Shown: positions 34,515 to 43,387, counted from the stretch's first letter. The stretch: 64,000 nucleotides of DNA from Lysinibacillus sp. ZYM-1 (GCF_001308875.1 NZ_KQ465107.1:124001-188000), one strand, 5' to 3'. Program-made: numbers and translations. Notes: generated from the letters alone by a model not told the origin.

Positions 34515-35309
34515 CTATTGTAGCGGAAAATCAGAGCCGGCAAGTATATCTTGACTTGCCTTTAATAAAGGATACTGTGTTGAATGGTTCGTAAGATACG
34601 ACTGAACTATTTCATAGCCTATACAATAGCCTATCCATGGCGGAAGCTCCCCACCGTATAAAAATGGTTGATGTTTTTCCAATCCCTGAAGTTGTAAATT
34701 TGGCAAGAAGTAAGTCTTCCATAGAGACATTTCCTGTTCAAATGTATAGTTATTTAACCATGGTGCTAACCATTTATCTCCGTATAATTCTTTCACCGCA
34801 CATTCTGCTAACCCCTCTAAAATAAGAGAATCCAACAAAGTCATATTATCGAGAGACTTCTTAAAATGATGTAAACGGCAAACATGGTTATATTCATGAG
34901 CAAATAATGCTTGAAGTTCCTGTTTTTCTACTTCTCCTACAAATAAAAAAAGCGAATGAGGATAAGCCACACCGTTTTTATTGGTGATTTTTTGCTGTTG
35001 GGTAATTGGAAATATATAAATAGGTATAGTTGGACCATTCCACTTCTGCTGTAAGTCCATAAACTCCTGTTCCACACAGCCCCACACATTCATCTGTTTC
35101 AGTCTCTCTAGATCAATCTCTTCCTCTGGTAGAAAAAGACCCTGTTGCTGTAATTCAAAGTGTGTTTCCTCCGTATATCCTTCCTGAAATAGTTTGACCA
35201 AACGACCACATAGAACCGAACATTGTAAGCTGTATAGCTCATCACTGCTTGTAGATTTCCTGGAAAATTCATACTCCTCAAGCCATTTATCTGTAGACAC
35301 AACTGCCAT
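34515..35309 (-). CDS. DUF2268 zinc-metalloprotease-like protein (YjaZ type)
   Basis: 264 residues, no signal peptide. The zinc motif LFAHEYNHVCRLHHF (HExxH variant) is followed 30 or so residues later by LILEGLAECAVKE, whose Glu would be the third ligand. The C-terminal GYCIGYEIVQSYL also fits the DUF2268/YjaZ family of predicted proteases. ATG with AAGAGGTGATGAC. Probably co-transcribed with the glycosylase. Confidence 0.85.
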   Translation of the reverse strand: MAVVSTDKWLEEYEFSRKSTSSDELYSLQCSVLCGRLVKLFQEGYTEETHFELQQQGLFLPEEEIDLERLKQMNVWGCVEQEFMDLQQKWNGPTIPIYIFPITQQQKITNKNGVAYPHSLFLFVGEVEKQELQALFAHEYNHVCRLHHFKKSLDNMTLLDSLILEGLAECAVKELYGDKWLAPWLNNYTFEQEMSLWKTYFLPNLQLQGLEKHQPFLYGGELPPWIGYCIGYEIVQSYLTNHSTQYPLLKASQDILAGSDFPLQ

Positions 35310-35414
35310 GTCATCACCTCTTGACAGTATATGTGACGAATAGACAATCGGCTAAAGATAAATGCATCAATTTGCATATATTAGCTTGTAATGAAGTAGA
35401 AGGGAGGGATATTT

Positions 35415-35666
35415 GTGAATCCAACTGATGCTTATAATCTCTGTTGTAAATATCACGGTAAACGCGTTAGAATTTCGGATACATCTGGTAGAGTACATGT
35501 TGGGGAAATCACGAGGGTAGACAGAAGACAGGTATGGATTCTACCTGATAGAAGATATGGTGGTTATGGTCTAGGGTTTTGGGGATTTGGAGGAAGAGGC
35601 TTTGGCTTTGGTATTGCCATAGGAACTATTCTAGGGATTGCACTGGCTCCAATCATTTTCTTCTAA
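35415..35666 (+). CDS. Small Gly-rich protein with hydrophobic tail, unknown function
   Basis: 83 residues. The N-terminal half (LCCKYHGKRVRISDTSGRVH, VGEITRVDRRQVWILPDR) looks like a small SH3/Sm-type beta barrel. The C-terminal half is Gly/Phe-rich and ends in a hydrophobic helix (FGIAIGTILGIALAPIIFF) that could insert in a membrane. Start GTG behind GGGAGGG. Not recognised as a named family. Confidence 0.72.
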   Translation: MNPTDAYNLCCKYHGKRVRISDTSGRVHVGEITRVDRRQVWILPDRRYGGYGLGFWGFGGRGFGFGIAIGTILGIALAPIIFF

Positions 35667-35690
35667 CTCAATCAATGCTATTTAGGTGAA

Positions 35691-35731
35691 AAATAAGCCA
35701 TTTCAAGCATTGTTGAGATGGCTCATTTTTC
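35691..35731. terminator. Bidirectional terminator
   Basis: Stem AGCCATTTCA/TGAGATGGCT with T-rich ends both ways, between convergent genes. Confidence 0.75.
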
Positions 35732-36469
35732 TTATTGAATTTGCTCTTGCTGTTGTTTACTTTCAATCAACTCGGATATTGTCACAAATGTGTAGCCCTG
35801 TTTTTTTAATGCTGGTATTATCTCCTCTAATGCCTTAATGGTTTGTGTACGGTTACCACCACCATCATGAAATAATATGACATCGCCAGGCTTTGTGCCT
35901 TTCATAACCTTTTGCACAATCTTCTTTACACCGGGTTCCTTCCAGTCTTGAGTATCTTGGTGCCAAGACCACATCACGACCTTGTAGCCATCCTTAACAG
36001 CGGCATTTATCATAGCATCTGTGTAATTTCCACCCACAGGACGGAATAAAACCGGGGAAAAACCAGTAATACTATAAATTGTGTCATTCGTCTGTCGAAG
36101 CTCTTCTTGTAATTTATTGATGGAAACTTTAAACGAGTGTGTATACGTATGATTTGCTAATTCATGCCCTTCTGTATAAGAACGTAAAACAAGCTCTGGA
36201 TATTTGTCAGCATTTTTCCCAACAATAAAAAAGGTAGCTTTAGCATCATATTTCGCTAATAAATCAAGCACCGCTGTTGTGTATTTGGGATGTGGGCCAT
36301 CATCAAAGGTAAGTGCCACAATTTTATCCTCCGTGTTTATATCCCACACAACTTCTCCTGTCTCTTCATAATACGGACGTCCCTTATCAGCATGGGCTTC
36401 GTGCCCTACGAAAAAAACCGAGATGATTAAAAAGAAAACCGTTAAACCCCATACATATTTACGTGACAT
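35732..36469 (-). CDS. Secreted polysaccharide deacetylase (NodB domain, YheN-like)
   Basis: 245 residues. N-terminal signal/anchor helix (YVWGLTVFFLIISVFFVG ending near AHA). NodB motifs in order: TFDDGPH (motif 1, Asp-Asp), HELANHTYTHSF (motif 2, two metal His), RPVGGNYT (motif 3), DWKEPG (motif 4) and ILFHDGGGNR (motif 5, catalytic His). It should remove acetyl groups from a cell-wall or surface glycan outside the membrane. ATG 36469 with GGGAGGTGATG. Confidence 0.9.
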   Translation of the reverse strand: MSRKYVWGLTVFFLIISVFFVGHEAHADKGRPYYEETGEVVWDINTEDKIVALTFDDGPHPKYTTAVLDLLAKYDAKATFFIVGKNADKYPELVLRSYTEGHELANHTYTHSFKVSINKLQEELRQTNDTIYSITGFSPVLFRPVGGNYTDAMINAAVKDGYKVVMWSWHQDTQDWKEPGVKKIVQKVMKGTKPGDVILFHDGGGNRTQTIKALEEIIPALKKQGYTFVTISELIESKQQQEQIQ

Positions 36470-36660
36470 AGCATCACCTCCCAAGTCCACATTCACAGAA
36501 CTCCGTCAACTTACTATTTGCGAATTACAGTGAATTATACTTATGAAGGATTGTCTGTTTTCCAGTTTTAATTATTTCAAAAAAATTTTATAAATTTGAA
36601 CGATATGTGAAACATAAGAGATAACCTTTTATTTTCTCCTTTATTCATGTAAACTGATAT

Positions 36661-36691
36661 ATAACAACAATTACAATTGAATAATTGTTAT
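36661..36691. repeat. Inverted repeat upstream of small ORF
   Basis: ATAACAACAATT and AATTGTTAT flank an A/T-rich centre, 30 bases ahead of the ATG at 36718. It may be an operator; no regulator is implied. Confidence 0.35.
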
Positions 36692-36717
36692 GTAACACAA
36701 CAAAGGAGATGTCATAA

Positions 36718-36840
36718 ATGTGGGTAATTACAGTATTTGAAGAAAACACATATCGCATGTTTGAGTATAGTTCTAAAAGTGAGGCAACTATTGCATTAAA
36801 TAAATTTAAACAAACAGCTTTATTATCTTATACAAAGTAA
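36718..36840 (+). CDS. Small 40-residue protein, unknown function
   Basis: Starts MWVITVFEENTYRMFEYSS and ends LLSYTK. It alternates strand-strand-helix, with no signal or Cys. Strong ribosome site AAAGGAGATG at good distance and a clear terminator right after the stop argue that it is real. Not recognised. Confidence 0.65.
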   Translation: MWVITVFEENTYRMFEYSSKSEATIALNKFKQTALLSYTK

Positions 36841-36843
36841 ATG

Positions 36844-36882
36844 TTAAAAGGAATCTATTCACCAAGAGTAGATTCCTTTTTC
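36844..36882 (+). terminator. Terminator after small ORF
   Basis: Stem AAAGGAATCTA/TAGATTCCTTT with T run on the + strand. Confidence 0.85.
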
Positions 36883-36998
36883 TACAATAATTTTGTTTCT
36901 GCCTTCTTTTCCTTACGTATGAGAATGATTAGGGGCGTTATGACACCATTAGAGATTTTTTTAATGGAAATGTCGAACACCTCGTTAGTCATCACCAT
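36882..36998 (-). CDS. Possible 38-residue protein
   Basis: Reads MVMTNEVFDISIKKISNG and ends RKEKKAETKLL; it has a protein-like mix of a hydrophobic core and basic tail, and its stop abuts the terminator shared with the + strand ORF. But there is no good ribosome site ahead of either ATG, so it may be chance. Confidence 0.3.
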   Translation of the reverse strand: MVMTNEVFDISIKKISNGVITPLIILIRKEKKAETKLL

Positions 36999-37027
36999 AT
37001 TGTATATAGAGAAAAGGAGTGATTTCA

Positions 37028-37330
37028 ATGGTGACAATTGAACCTATTATGATTAAGGGGCATTTCTTCACTGCAGTAGTTGTTCAATTACCTAAAACCA
37101 CGCTACTGACCATTTCCAATAATACAGGCTACATTATGTGCGGTGCATTAGATGTAGGTCTATTAAATAGTCGCTTAGTTGATCGAAAAATTATTGCTGG
37201 TCGGGCAGTAGGTGTAAAGACGATTGATGAGTTATTAACGGCTCCCTTAGAGTCAGTTACTTATGAAGCCGAACAACTTGGCATTACAGAGGGAATGAGT
37301 GGCGTCGAGGCACTTTTAAAAATGATCTAA
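37028..37330 (+). CDS. yunC: DUF1805 family protein (YunC)
   Basis: 100 residues, a single alpha/beta domain with IEPIMIKGHFFTAVVVQLPK, then GYIMCGALDVGLLN and a C-terminal helical part, nearly full-length match to B. subtilis YunC by eye. Function unknown in the family. ATG 37028 behind AAAAGGAGTG; a terminator follows. Confidence 0.85.
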   Translation: MVTIEPIMIKGHFFTAVVVQLPKTTLLTISNNTGYIMCGALDVGLLNSRLVDRKIIAGRAVGVKTIDELLTAPLESVTYEAEQLGITEGMSGVEALLKMI

Positions 37331-37334
37331 TCTA

Positions 37335-37378
37335 AAAAAGCGTCGGTTCTAGAATGACTAGACGCTTTTCCTTTTTTT
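37335..37378 (+). terminator. yunC terminator
   Basis: Stem AAAAGCGTC/GACGCTTTT with T run after. Confidence 0.8.
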
Positions 37379-37448
37379 GATCCCCAACATGGATTGAATA
37401 AGCAAACTCCCTCTTCCCCATACTGTGGGACAAAGGGAGCGTGTTGTA

Positions 37449-38072
37449 ATGAATAGTAGTAAACATTTTATAATACATGTGACTTTCCTTGCCATTGTCT
37501 TGATCGTTTTCATCTGGTCTGTCATTAAGCCATCCTCCTACTTAGATTGGCTGGCTGAAGTTAGCCCAGGGATAGTTGCGATAATTGTTGTGGTTTGTAT
37601 CTATAATAAATTTCGATTCACAACAATTTCTTACTTCATCATTGCCCTATTATCGATTCTAACATTTATAGGTGGGCATTATACCTATTCGGAAGTCCCA
37701 CTATTCAACTGGATAAAAGAGGAGTTTAATTTACAACGTAATCACTATGATCGTTTTGGCCATTTTTTAAAAGGTTTATTGACCATCGTTATAAGGGAAA
37801 TACTAATTAGAAAGACACCGCTTACTAAAGGAGCTTGGTTAACAGGCATTTCCATCAGTATTTTGCTGGCGATTGCTTCACTCTATGAAATCATTGAATG
37901 GTTAAGCACACGAATTTCCAAGGGAAGTAAAGGGGCAAAAGATTTTTTAGGGATGCAGGGAGATCGGTGGGATGCCCAATGGGACATGTTTTTAGCCTTG
38001 TTGGGTTCAATGATAACCTTACTTTTATTGACAAAGCTCCATGATAAGTTTTTAAGAAGACTAAACAAATAA
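37449..38072 (+). CDS. DUF2238-family membrane protein
   Basis: 207 residues, about six transmembrane helices. YDRFGHFLKGLLTIVIREILIR and ASLYEIIEWLS followed by GDRWDAQWDMFLALLGS carry the conserved polar residues (Asp, His, Arg, Glu, Asp) within the membrane region that mark the COG3647 family. Function unknown. ATG with AAGGGAG nine bases ahead. Confidence 0.82.
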   Translation: MNSSKHFIIHVTFLAIVLIVFIWSVIKPSSYLDWLAEVSPGIVAIIVVVCIYNKFRFTTISYFIIALLSILTFIGGHYTYSEVPLFNWIKEEFNLQRNHYDRFGHFLKGLLTIVIREILIRKTPLTKGAWLTGISISILLAIASLYEIIEWLSTRISKGSKGAKDFLGMQGDRWDAQWDMFLALLGSMITLLLLTKLHDKFLRRLNK

Positions 38073-38126
38073 AATCTTTTTTTGCCTAGTATGATTAATA
38101 AAAAGCCTTATGAAAGGTGGTATTTT

Positions 38127-38771
38127 ATGTACTATGCACAGGTTGATCATCAATCACCCCATGCCCCACGTATTATAACTGTAACGGGCAATGGACATGT
38201 AATGGCTAAACCAGGCTCTGTTCAACTACAAATTGAAGTTCAAACCCAGGGCCAAAATGTACAAGGGCCACAGCAGGAGAATGCGGCAATTATGAAGCAA
38301 GTCATTCAATCACTTACAGCCCTTGGTATTCTAAATGAAAATATTCAAACCGCTGCTTATACAATTACACCGCTCTATCATTTTGAAGACGGGAAACAAA
38401 TCTTTAACGGTTATGAAGTGACTAATGCTATCACCGTCCATGCCTTAAATCCTGAAAGTATTGGCCTAATCATTGATACGGCCGTAGAAAATGGGGCGAA
38501 TCGTATCACTAACATACAATTCAAAGTTGACCATGCAGATGTTTACTACCAGCAAGCATTGAGTTTAGCTCTTCATAATGCTCAAGCAAAGGCGAAAACA
38601 ATTGCAGAAACTATGCATTTACCATTGCAACTACTCCCCACTGAAATTGTGGAAGAACAAGTTCATACGCCTATCCTATATCGCTCAATGGCTATTTCCT
38701 CAGATTCTACACCTATAGAACAAGGACAAATCGACATAAATGCCTCTGTCCGTGTGAACTTTCAATATTAA
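38127..38771 (+). CDS. SIMPL-domain (DUF541) protein
   Basis: 214 residues. ITVTGNGHVMAKPGSVQLQI at the start and TAAYTITPLYHFEDGKQIFNGYEV in the middle are typical SIMPL segments. Relatives are usually secreted or envelope-associated, but this one has no signal peptide, so it is probably cytoplasmic. ATG 38127 with GAAAGGTGG; the in-frame start at 38082 lacks a site. Confidence 0.82.
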   Translation: MYYAQVDHQSPHAPRIITVTGNGHVMAKPGSVQLQIEVQTQGQNVQGPQQENAAIMKQVIQSLTALGILNENIQTAAYTITPLYHFEDGKQIFNGYEVTNAITVHALNPESIGLIIDTAVENGANRITNIQFKVDHADVYYQQALSLALHNAQAKAKTIAETMHLPLQLLPTEIVEEQVHTPILYRSMAISSDSTPIEQGQIDINASVRVNFQY

Positions 38772-38827
38772 ATGACTTGAGCCTTCAGCGACTTAATAGC
38801 AGAAGGCTTCCTCATCCAGGCAACCTA

Positions 38828-39370
38828 CTAAGGACGCCATACTCGCTCTATCATTACTTTGTTGTGCTCAACTTGTAATAGAAAGACATCTGGATTACTT
38901 AATTTTTGCCAACACTGAAAATCAATATCGTTATTGTAATGTTTCAATAACAAAGCGATGATATTGCCATGACTCACTATTAATGTATTTTCAACATTTC
39001 GAGCAAACACCTCTTCTACAACACTCACAATTCGTTCCATTGCATCTTTGCTGGATTCTCCCCCATCAAATTTTAAGGACATATCCAAAAATGTTGCCTG
39101 TAATTTTTCGTACCAATCTGGCAAATCTTTAGTGCTTAAAAGTCGTTCAGACAGTCGCTTATCTATTTCAACTTTTATATCTTTCCTTTCACTTACAGAT
39201 TCAATAGATTGGACTGCTCGTAAGAAAGGACTTGATAAGATTCGATGAATTGTGATGTCTTTGAAAAAATCAGCTAAGCTTTCTGCTTGTTTCATGCCTG
39301 TCTGCGTTAAAGGAGCATCTGGTGATTGCCCCTCTGCTAGACAATGTCTAATGATATAAATTTTACTCAT
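38828..39370 (-). CDS. Histidine-phosphatase family protein with RHC motif
   Basis: 180 residues, phosphoglycerate-mutase fold. The usual catalytic RHG is RHC here (IYIIRHCLAEGQSPDAPLT). The other family residues are present: Arg in SSPFLRAVQS, Glu in GGESSKDAMERI and His in VSHGNI. The RHG-to-RHC change keeps the catalytic His. Substrate unknown. ATG with GGAGGG. Confidence 0.87.
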   Translation of the reverse strand: MSKIYIIRHCLAEGQSPDAPLTQTGMKQAESLADFFKDITIHRILSSPFLRAVQSIESVSERKDIKVEIDKRLSERLLSTKDLPDWYEKLQATFLDMSLKFDGGESSKDAMERIVSVVEEVFARNVENTLIVSHGNIIALLLKHYNNDIDFQCWQKLSNPDVFLLQVEHNKVMIERVWRP

Positions 39371-39410
39371 AAAAAACCCTCCATTCTAGAAAATAGTTGT
39401 TTTATATGAA

Positions 39411-39539
39411 TTATTTAACATTTATTATACCTGCTTTACTAACTAGCACCAATCTATTTGTTGCCTCATCAATCGTCCCCTTCTTTGAATCTTCTTGAAC
39501 ATCTTTATGGTTAAAACCTCCTATTTTATCTACGTTCAC
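39411..39539 (-). CDS. Possible 42-residue protein downstream of EamA gene
   Basis: Starts GTG three bases after the EamA stop, with AAAGGA ahead in the end of that gene. It reads as a hydrophilic sequence (KIGGFNHKDVQEDSKKGTID, then RLVLVSKAGIINVK). Coupled position and sensible composition support it, but it matches nothing I know and could be the relic of a longer gene. Confidence 0.4.
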   Translation of the reverse strand: MNVDKIGGFNHKDVQEDSKKGTIDEATNRLVLVSKAGIINVK

Positions 39540-39542
39540 ATT

Positions 39543-40418
39543 TTAATATTCCTTTTGGTTTTTGTGAACAACCCGCTCTTTTGATAACAAAAGTGCACTA
39601 AGAATAATACATATTCCTATGAAATGTCGGGTTACTAATGGCTCATCCAAAATAAAATAGCCCAATGTCACACCTACTACAGGAACTATGTAATTACTAA
39701 AAGATGCAAATAAGGCGCCCTCCTTTTTAATCAAAAGGTTATACAGCAAGTAAACAATCCCCGAATGGAAAATGCCCAAAATAATAATGGCCACCAACTG
39801 GAATCCACTCATGCTTATTTGTAAGGGTTGTTCAAAGATAATAGCCATTGGTAATAAAATTACAGTGGCAATCCCTAAAACATTCCGCATATGAACGATT
39901 GGTGAACCACCTTCTAGCTTTTCCATTAAAATTAATGATAGTGCAAAGCTCATTGCAGCCAATAGAAGCAATACAGTCCCGAATAGTGTACCTGAACCAT
40001 TCATTTCATGTGTTGGCCATGAAAGAACACCTATTCCAAAGAAACCCAATAAAATGCCAATGGTTTGGAACTTACTAACTTTTTTCTTAAAGAAATAAAC
40101 GAAAAGAACTAATGTGATAATGGGAACCATCGCTATTAACATAGACGCAATACTGCTGGAAACATATTTTTGACCTTGTGCAATAAGGATAAAGGGGATC
40201 ACAACTTCAAAAATAGCAATCAACACATAGTATTTACTATTCACATTGCTGTTTTCTCTTTTCAAAAATGCGCTCATCATACTTAAGCAAACAGCACCGA
40301 TTAAAGCTTTCAACAACGATAAAGTAATTGCCCCAACATCATTCGTCACTAATGCAACGAAGAAAAATTGAGAGCCCCATATACAACTTATTATTAATAA
40401 AAGGCTATATTTTCTCAT
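39543..40418 (-). CDS. EamA-family (DMT) transporter, second copy
   Basis: 291 residues, ten predicted transmembrane helices in two EamA repeats. It begins with LLLIISCIWGSQFFFVALV and the second repeat includes GIFHSGIVYLLYNLLIKKEG and VVGVTLGYFILDEPL. Probably exports a metabolite or amino acid. Its ATG overlaps the end of the first EamA gene by 14 bases, so the two form a unit and may work as a pair. Confidence 0.87.
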   Translation of the reverse strand: MRKYSLLLIISCIWGSQFFFVALVTNDVGAITLSLLKALIGAVCLSMMSAFLKRENSNVNSKYYVLIAIFEVVIPFILIAQGQKYVSSSIASMLIAMVPIITLVLFVYFFKKKVSKFQTIGILLGFFGIGVLSWPTHEMNGSGTLFGTVLLLLAAMSFALSLILMEKLEGGSPIVHMRNVLGIATVILLPMAIIFEQPLQISMSGFQLVAIIILGIFHSGIVYLLYNLLIKKEGALFASFSNYIVPVVGVTLGYFILDEPLVTRHFIGICIILSALLLSKERVVHKNQKEY

Positions 40419-41328
40419 TTTTTGCTACCCTCTTTAGGCCAAAATAATTTGTTCCAATAACACCCATAACTATCATGAATCCCCCTATTAAATGGTATAT
40501 ACGGAATGATTCCTGTAAAAATAAAATACCAGCAAGTATAGTAATGAGCGTAGCCAAATTACTAAAAACACTCATTTTGGAAGCTTCTAATATTGATAGA
40601 GCATAATTTGATAGATAAGATGTACCGAGTGAAGATAATAGACCTAAATATAAAATGGCGATGATAAAATCAACATGTAGAAATGGCTTAAAAAAATCAT
40701 TGATAGTGCCCTTTGTGACATGATCTCCAATAGCTATCCCATTAAAAATGACAAATCCACATAATGTCATGACATATGTTAATGTCAGTAAAGAATATTG
40801 CTTTGTGAGCCTTCTTGCAAATACGTTATAAATGGATGCCGCAATAGCTGAAAGTATAATAAATCCACTGCCAATAACATTTCCTGTAGTAGTATTAGCC
40901 CCATTCATCATTAGCATATAAATTACACCAAATACAGAAAACGCTATGGAGACAAACTGTCCACGTGTAGCTTTTTCCTTTAACAATAAACCCGCTAGTG
41001 CTAATGTAAAAATAGGAATTGTTGCTTGAATAATTCCCGCTTCTGATGAGGAAATTCTAGCAAGTCCAAGCACTTGGAACGTGAAAAAAACAATGGGATA
41101 CAATAAAGCTAAAGGTAAAATTTTTAGTAGATCCTGTTTTTTTATTGTTAGCTTATTTTTTGTAAATACGATTAAAATAACAATACCAATGAAGGCAACT
41201 GTAAAGCGATGAGCTAATGTATCAATAGGGCTCGCCACAGTCAATGTAACTTTCACAAACATGAATGAAAGTCCAATGACAAATGCATACAAAATCGCTG
41301 CTATATAGGCTTTTCTTTTTTCTGACAT
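40405..41328 (-). CDS. EamA-family (DMT) transporter, first copy
   Basis: 307 residues, ten predicted transmembrane helices in two repeats: AFVIGLSFMFVKVTL, SSEAGIIQATIPIFTLALAG, and ILYLGLLSSLGTSYLSNYAL with GILFLQESFRIYHLIGG. ATG at 41328 behind AAAAGGAG. Divergent from a MocR-type regulator, which probably controls it. Confidence 0.87.
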   Translation of the reverse strand: MSEKRKAYIAAILYAFVIGLSFMFVKVTLTVASPIDTLAHRFTVAFIGIVILIVFTKNKLTIKKQDLLKILPLALLYPIVFFTFQVLGLARISSSEAGIIQATIPIFTLALAGLLLKEKATRGQFVSIAFSVFGVIYMLMMNGANTTTGNVIGSGFIILSAIAASIYNVFARRLTKQYSLLTLTYVMTLCGFVIFNGIAIGDHVTKGTINDFFKPFLHVDFIIAILYLGLLSSLGTSYLSNYALSILEASKMSVFSNLATLITILAGILFLQESFRIYHLIGGFMIVMGVIGTNYFGLKRVAKNEKI

Positions 41329-41409
41329 ACGATAATTCTCCTTTTCAATCATTTCCTGCTGGTATGGTTATCGTATTAAAAAGAGCAAACATTGACGATA
41401 TGAAAAAAA

Positions 41410-41433
41410 CACATCTGTACCGATACAGATGTG
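41410..41433. promoter_or_regulatory. Palindrome between EamA and MocR genes, possible operator
   Basis: Perfect inverted repeat CACATCTGTA-CCGA-TACAGATGTG, 13 bases ahead of the MocR ATG and 82 bases from the EamA start. No T run follows on either strand, so it is not a typical terminator; it is a good candidate operator for the MocR protein. Confidence 0.55.
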
Positions 41434-41446
41434 CTGGAGGTTATAT

Positions 41447-42787
41447 ATGCTTAAATATGAATGGATTTATTCACAGCTTATGACTCAAATACAAGCAGGT
41501 ACTCTTCAATCAGGGGCAAAGCTTCCCTCTATTCGCCAGTTATCACAGCAATACTCCTGCAGTAAAAGTACTATCGTAACTTCTTTAAAGAAACTTGAGG
41601 ATCAGCATCTTATCTATGCATTACCGAAAAGCGGCTACTATGTTGTTGACCATCAGTTACCCTTTCAGCCACAGGTTCAAGATCATATAGATTTTGCTAC
41701 CTCCTCACCCAGCTGGCATGCTTTCCCGTACCAAGATTTTCAACATTGCATCAACAAGGCAATCGATACATACCAAGCAGACCTATTTAGATACGGGACA
41801 CCTAAAGGCTTACCATCCTTAATAAAAGAAGCAAAAAAATTATTAGCAAACTATCAAGTGTTCACAAAAGAAGACAATATTTTCATTACTTCAGGCGTCC
41901 AGCAATCCCTGTCTCTGCTAAGTATTATGCCATTTCCAAATGGTCGCTCAACCATTTTAGTGGAACAACCTAGTTATCATTTGTTTATGGATTATTTAAA
42001 AACCTATAGAATTCCCGCCATCGGCATCAAAAGAACAACAGAAGGCATTGATCTATATGAGTTAGAGCGCATTTTTAGTAAACACGACATTAAGTTTTTT
42101 TACACGATGCCTCGCCTGCACAATCCTCTAGGTACTTCTTATAGCAAACAGGAAAAAGATAGGATTCGTAAACTTGCTTATCAATATAATGTTTACATTG
42201 TTGAAGATGATTATTTAGCGGATTTCGAGCAAAATTCGAAAATAGATCCCATTCATTCAGATGATACACAGCAACATGTCATCTATTTAAAAAGCTTCTC
42301 TAAAATAATGTTTCCTGGCTTACGTATAGGTCTAGCTGTTTTACCAGAGGTCTTTATTCAAACATTTCAGCAACATAAAAATACCACTGATATTGATAGC
42401 TCGATGATTTCCCAGGCTGCCTTAGAGCTCTACTTAAAAAGTGGTATGTTTGAACGGTATCAAAAGAAGGTCAGCGAGTCTTATGCCATACGAGCAAACA
42501 TACTTCAACAATCGATAACAACCCATTTGGCAGAATATAAGGCATCTCGGGAAATCTGTATGCATAGCCACATCATTTTACCAAGACAGGTCAATACCGA
42601 TAAGCTTATCCAACATTTGAAACGAAGCAATATACATCTTGATTCTATTAACCGCAATTATTTAAATGAATTTTATCAGGAACGAATTTTGAAATTCAAT
42701 GTTTCCAATGTGGAAGATTCAAAAATTGATATCGGTATAAAGGAAATTTCGTTGTCTCTTAACAACCCTAACAATTACTTTTATTAA
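41447..42787 (+). CDS. MocR-type GntR/aminotransferase regulator
   Basis: 446 residues. N-terminal winged helix (IYSQLMTQIQAGTLQSGAKL, PSIRQLSQQYSCSKSTIVTSL) is fused to a fold-type-I aminotransferase domain. The PLP lysine is in YLKSFSKIMFPGLRIG, with Asn/Pro of MPRLHNPLGT and the Asp of IVEDDYLADF. Such proteins sense PLP-linked metabolites and control adjacent transporters or enzymes. Start ATG 41447 with TGGAGG. Divergent from the EamA pair. Confidence 0.92.
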   Translation: MLKYEWIYSQLMTQIQAGTLQSGAKLPSIRQLSQQYSCSKSTIVTSLKKLEDQHLIYALPKSGYYVVDHQLPFQPQVQDHIDFATSSPSWHAFPYQDFQHCINKAIDTYQADLFRYGTPKGLPSLIKEAKKLLANYQVFTKEDNIFITSGVQQSLSLLSIMPFPNGRSTILVEQPSYHLFMDYLKTYRIPAIGIKRTTEGIDLYELERIFSKHDIKFFYTMPRLHNPLGTSYSKQEKDRIRKLAYQYNVYIVEDDYLADFEQNSKIDPIHSDDTQQHVIYLKSFSKIMFPGLRIGLAVLPEVFIQTFQQHKNTTDIDSSMISQAALELYLKSGMFERYQKKVSESYAIRANILQQSITTHLAEYKASREICMHSHIILPRQVNTDKLIQHLKRSNIHLDSINRNYLNEFYQERILKFNVSNVEDSKIDIGIKEISLSLNNPNNYFY

Positions 42788-42858
42788 AAGTCATTCATGA
42801 AACCTTATTGTTCTTCATATATTTAGACATCATAAATTGGCTCAATAAGGAGGATTCA

Positions 42859-43104
42859 ATGCAATCTGAAAAATTGCGACTAAGGAAAATTCAGCGTCTT
42901 GCCTATGAAATCATGGATGAGATGCACAAAGAAAAAGACCGCATGGAAATGCATAAATTAATCCCAATCATTGATAACTTGTCCCGGGCAATTGGTGATT
43001 TAACAGATTCCGTTGGTAAATACTCATTGGATTATGTAGAAGAAAAAGTAAAAAATGCACATGAACTTTTATTTAACAAAGAAAAGGTCGATGTTTATTC
43101 ATAA
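42859..43104 (+). CDS. Small helical protein, unknown function
   Basis: 81 residues, mostly charged helix (KLRLRKIQRLAYEIMDEMHK then AIGDLTDSVGKYSLDYVEEK). No signal or membrane segment. ATG 42859 with AAGGAGGATTCA. Not recognised. Confidence 0.65.
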   Translation: MQSEKLRLRKIQRLAYEIMDEMHKEKDRMEMHKLIPIIDNLSRAIGDLTDSVGKYSLDYVEEKVKNAHELLFNKEKVDVYS

Positions 43105-43114
43105 AGACAGGGAG

Positions 43115-43148
43115 AAAGGGTAACCATATATATGGCTACCCCTTTTTT
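43115..43148. terminator. Terminator between convergent small genes
   Basis: Stem GGGTAACCATATATATGGCTACCC followed by a long T run on the + strand. Confidence 0.85.
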
Positions 43149-43151
43149 TCA

Positions 43152-43310
43152 TTAATGCGTGTCAGGTTCGAATGTTTTACAGTCAGTTTCCTCACTGTTG
43201 GAAGCATGTTGTCCCTTCTGGCTGACAACATAAATTTTTTCTGCTGTGCATTTGTTTCCAGAATCCCAAAATGTGCAGTTATTGACTTCACAAAGAATTT
43301 CTTGTGCCAT
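43152..43310 (-). CDS. DUF1540 small Cys protein
   Basis: 52 residues. CEVNNCTFWDSGNKCTAEKI followed by a fourth Cys in DCKTF is the DUF1540 pattern, a small likely metal-binding module found in spore formers. ATG 43310 with GAGGAGGTG. Function unknown. Confidence 0.82.
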   Translation of the reverse strand: MAQEILCEVNNCTFWDSGNKCTAEKIYVVSQKGQHASNSEETDCKTFEPDTH

Positions 43311-43387
43311 CGTTTCACACCTCCTCTTTGTTAGCTTTAACAAATTAGAGGTAAACAATACGTTGTTCAGCAAAGTCAGTCCTCGGT

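Noticed and set aside
38779-38812. Hairpin GCCTTC/GAAGGC after the SIMPL gene as a terminator
   Set aside because: The stem is short with a long loop and no T run follows on either strand.
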